From assembly GCA_965364515.1 (NCBI GenBank), contig CBDTXZ010000148.1:1-7516 (forward strand): a DNA stretch of 7,516 nt, written 5' to 3'. Position numbers and translations under genes: made by a program. This document shows, piece after piece, positions 5,667 to 7,516 of this stretch. The notes under the pieces were generated by a model. It saw only the letters and a program-made list of their open reading frames with translations. It was not told the DNA's origin and made no database searches. This DNA comes from JAHEDH01 sp965364515. GTDB taxonomy: Bacteria > Actinomycetota > Acidimicrobiia > Spongiisociales > ZC4RG35. Each line of letters opens with the position of its first letter. Within the stretch, counting starts at the first letter, position 1.

Positions 5667-7516
5667 TCAGGTGTCCGCTCTCAACAGGCGCGCCAGGAAT
5701 GATGCCATCTGTTCCCGCGTGACGTCGGAGTAGGGGCTGAATGTGGTCGCGCTGGTCCCGTTGGTCACTTCGAGCGCAACGAGTCCCTGGATCGCATTCT
5801 CCGCCTCGGGGCTCAGCCCGCCGAGATCGGCGAACGGCGACGAGCCCGAGGGAGTCAGGAAACCGGCGCTGGTGTGGACACGCGTCAGGAAGAGCGCCAT
5901 CTGCCATCGTGGGATGGTGCCGTCCGGGTCGAATTCGACTGCGCTGACGCCGCTCGTGATCCCGAGTGCCTTGAGGCTGTTGATGTCGTCGACGACGTCC
6001 GGTGCAAGTCCGCCGATGTCGGTGAATCCCTGGCTTCCGACGTCCGGAATATCGACGCCGAGGATCCGGGCCTCACGGATCAGGAACTGGGCCATCTGCC
6101 AGCGGTAGATCGGGCCGGTCGGGTCGAACAGACCCTCTGAGGCGGGTGGCATGATCCCGAAGTAGACCATGCAGTCGATGTCGGGACCGTGGGTCCCGTT
6201 GGGGTCGACGTCGGCCAGACCGGACGGCGGGACCGGTTCCTCGCATGGCTGGTCCGGGATGATCACACCGGTCCCGGCCGGGGCCTGGATGGTGTAGGTG
6301 TGGGATCGCATGCCGAGGGCCGATCGGAAGCTTCGCCCGGATCGCGTGATGGTGATCGGCGCTCCGTTCAAGGTCCCTGAGATCGTGACTTCCTTCACCG
6401 AGCCCGACGGATTGTTGGCCGTGACGGCGACGCCGGTGACGGTCTCGAGGCCGACCGCCTGGGCGATCTGAGAGCCGGTGACGGTCACGGCCCACTGGTC
6501 GAACGGGTTGTTCGCGAGGGGGTCCCTCGACCAGGGATCGGGCACACCCTGCAGATACGGAGCAGGCTCGGAGGCACCGAGGCCGCTGGCGTTGTCATCG
6601 GTGTGGCCGCCCGAGGACGACGAGTAGTAGGCCACGATGACCGACTGTTGGGAGGCCGACGGATGGGTGATCACGGTGCCGGCCGTGGCATCGACCGCCG
6701 CCACCCAGTTGGTGCCACCGATCTCGGTCTCTTTGGCGAGCCCGACGTAGTTCTGATCGACGACCGTTGCGTACAGCTGACACCAACATTGGGCTTTCCG
6801 CCCGGAGTCGAGGGCGTCGCCGCCCTCACCGGCATCGCCCCAGCGAAGCGCCTGGCGTACCCCGTAGGTTCGGGCGGCGATCGCCTGGGCCTGGAGCGCG
6901 GACGACGGCCAGCTGGAGGGAACCTCACCGATCCCGTAGATGTAGTCCTCGATTCCGATCTCGAGCGACACGTGGAACCCCTCTCCGGCGGGGCGGATCC
7001 TGAGCGTCCCTCGTTTGTACTCACGTGAGAGATCCGACAGATGGACCGAGGCGCCAGAGGCGTTGTCCCATTCGATCGTCGCCCGGCACGTTCCCGGGTT
7101 CCCCACTGCTGCACCACCGAGGAAGAATTGACACGCCCCACCCCCGAGAGCCCTGAACTCCCAGCTCTCGTCGGCGTTCGCCGTTTGTGTGGGACAGGCG
7201 CCCTCCCCGTCGTTCGCCTTGCACAGCCCGGCGGGGCCGTTGTGGGTGTGGAAGGCGAGCGAGGTTCGGTTCTGTGACAGGCCGATCCACAGAGGGTCGG
7301 GATCGGTGACCATCCAGTGCGTCGGTCCCAACACGTCGGGAACGGCCCGCATCGTGACGTCGGTGTAGTAGTAGTCGATGATCTCCGACGCCGAGCTGCC
7401 CGACGCTGCCAGGGCCCTGGCGCCGTACTGGCTCATCCCGACGCCGTGGCCCCAGCCGGACCCTGTGATCACGTAGGTGTCGTCACCGGTTTGAGCCGAG
7501 GCCCCCGGGGGGAACA
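5667..7516 (-). CDS. secreted SpoIID/LytB-domain protein with three SLH repeats, N-terminus outside window
   Basis: This is a probable peptidoglycan lytic transglycosylase acting at the cell surface; 615 residues are visible (numbering from the right edge). The visible start, FPPGASA then QTGDDTY, looks like the end of a signal peptide with an A-S-A cleavage site, so the real start lies past the right edge; GTG at 7472 is an internal codon. GWGHGVGMSQYGA (20-32) comes first, and a Cys-containing insert follows (Cys98, 107, 128, 143). The core has IEDYIYGIGEVPSSWP (188-203), with Glu197 matching the catalytic Glu of SpoIID, then ALQAQAIAARTYGV, Cys243-x-Cys245, YYSSSSGGHT (296-305) and an FRSALGMRSHTYTI-type end (396-409). 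Three SLH repeats follow (about 432-485, 496-550, 560-613), the last with TREQMASFLARLLR. SLH repeats usually anchor proteins to wall polymers. It lies upstream of the flippase gene on the same strand. Confidence 0.92.
   Translation of the reverse strand, partial: FPPGASAQTGDDTYVITGSGWGHGVGMSQYGARALAASGSSASEIIDYYYTDVTMRAVPDVLGPTHWMVTDPDPLWIGLSQNRTSLAFHTHNGPAGLCKANDGEGACPTQTANADESWEFRALGGGACQFFLGGAAVGNPGTCRATIEWDNASGASVHLSDLSREYKRGTLRIRPAGEGFHVSLEIGIEDYIYGIGEVPSSWPSSALQAQAIAARTYGVRQALRWGDAGEGGDALDSGRKAQCWCQLYATVVDQNYVGLAKETEIGGTNWVAAVDATAGTVITHPSASQQSVIVAYYSSSSGGHTDDNASGLGASEPAPYLQGVPDPWSRDPLANNPFDQWAVTVTGSQIAQAVGLETVTGVAVTANNPSGSVKEVTISGTLNGAPITITRSGRSFRSALGMRSHTYTIQAPAGTGVIIPDQPCEEPVPPSGLADVDPNGTHGPDIDCMVYFGIMPPASEGLFDPTGPIYRWQMAQFLIREARILGVDIPDVGSQGFTDIGGLAPDVVDDINSLKALGITSGVSAVEFDPDGTIPRWQMALFLTRVHTSAGFLTPSGSSPFADLGGLSPEAENAIQGLVALEVTNGTSATTFSPYSDVTREQMASFLARLLRADT

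Noticed and set aside
7470..7472. GTG at 7472 as the start of the SpoIID/SLH protein
   Set aside because: The frame is open to the window edge and the preceding residues look like a signal-peptide end (ASA then QTGDDTY), which a surface enzyme needs.

Overview
This is a high-GC window whose genes suggest an actinomycete outside the best-studied orders. An Acidimicrobiia-like lineage fits, because it combines a B12-dependent acyl-CoA mutase, a PASTA-tailed class A penicillin-binding protein, a SpoIID/LytB protein fused to S-layer-homology (SLH) repeats, GTG starts and a leaderless-type promoter. That placement rests on recalled family patterns, not on a database search.

Layout. (1) Positions 1-1040, minus strand: the first 346 residues of a methylmalonyl-CoA mutase catalytic subunit, cut by the left edge. 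(2) Positions 1041-1162: a divergent intergenic region with three short perfect palindromes. (3) Positions 1163-3694, plus strand: a complete class A penicillin-binding protein with two PASTA domains. (4) Positions 3695-3980: an unusual non-coding stretch with two unrelated 7-bp-period tandem arrays, one of them able to form a G-quadruplex on the minus strand. A 13-bp palindrome follows, then a compact promoter abutting the next start codon. (5) Positions 3981-4394, plus strand: a small protein of unknown function, apparently translated from a leaderless mRNA. (6) Positions 4398-5642, minus strand: a polytopic polysaccharide flippase-like protein whose stop lies 3 nt from the previous gene's stop. 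(7) Positions 5667-7516, minus strand: a secreted SpoIID/LytB protein with three SLH repeats, cut by the right edge and probably co-transcribed with the flippase.

How it fits together. Apart from the mutase, the recognisable genes concern the cell envelope. The penicillin-binding protein polymerises and cross-links peptidoglycan. The SpoIID-type protein probably cleaves glycan strands outside the cell and may be held at the surface by its SLH repeats. The flippase probably moves a lipid-linked glycan across the membrane. The mutase belongs to propionyl-CoA/methylmalonyl-CoA metabolism and looks like a chance neighbour.

I found no defence system, CRISPR array, transposon, tRNA or rRNA. The least explained parts are the heptad-repeat/G-quadruplex region, the promoter and unknown protein next to it, and the permuted domain order of the SpoIID protein.
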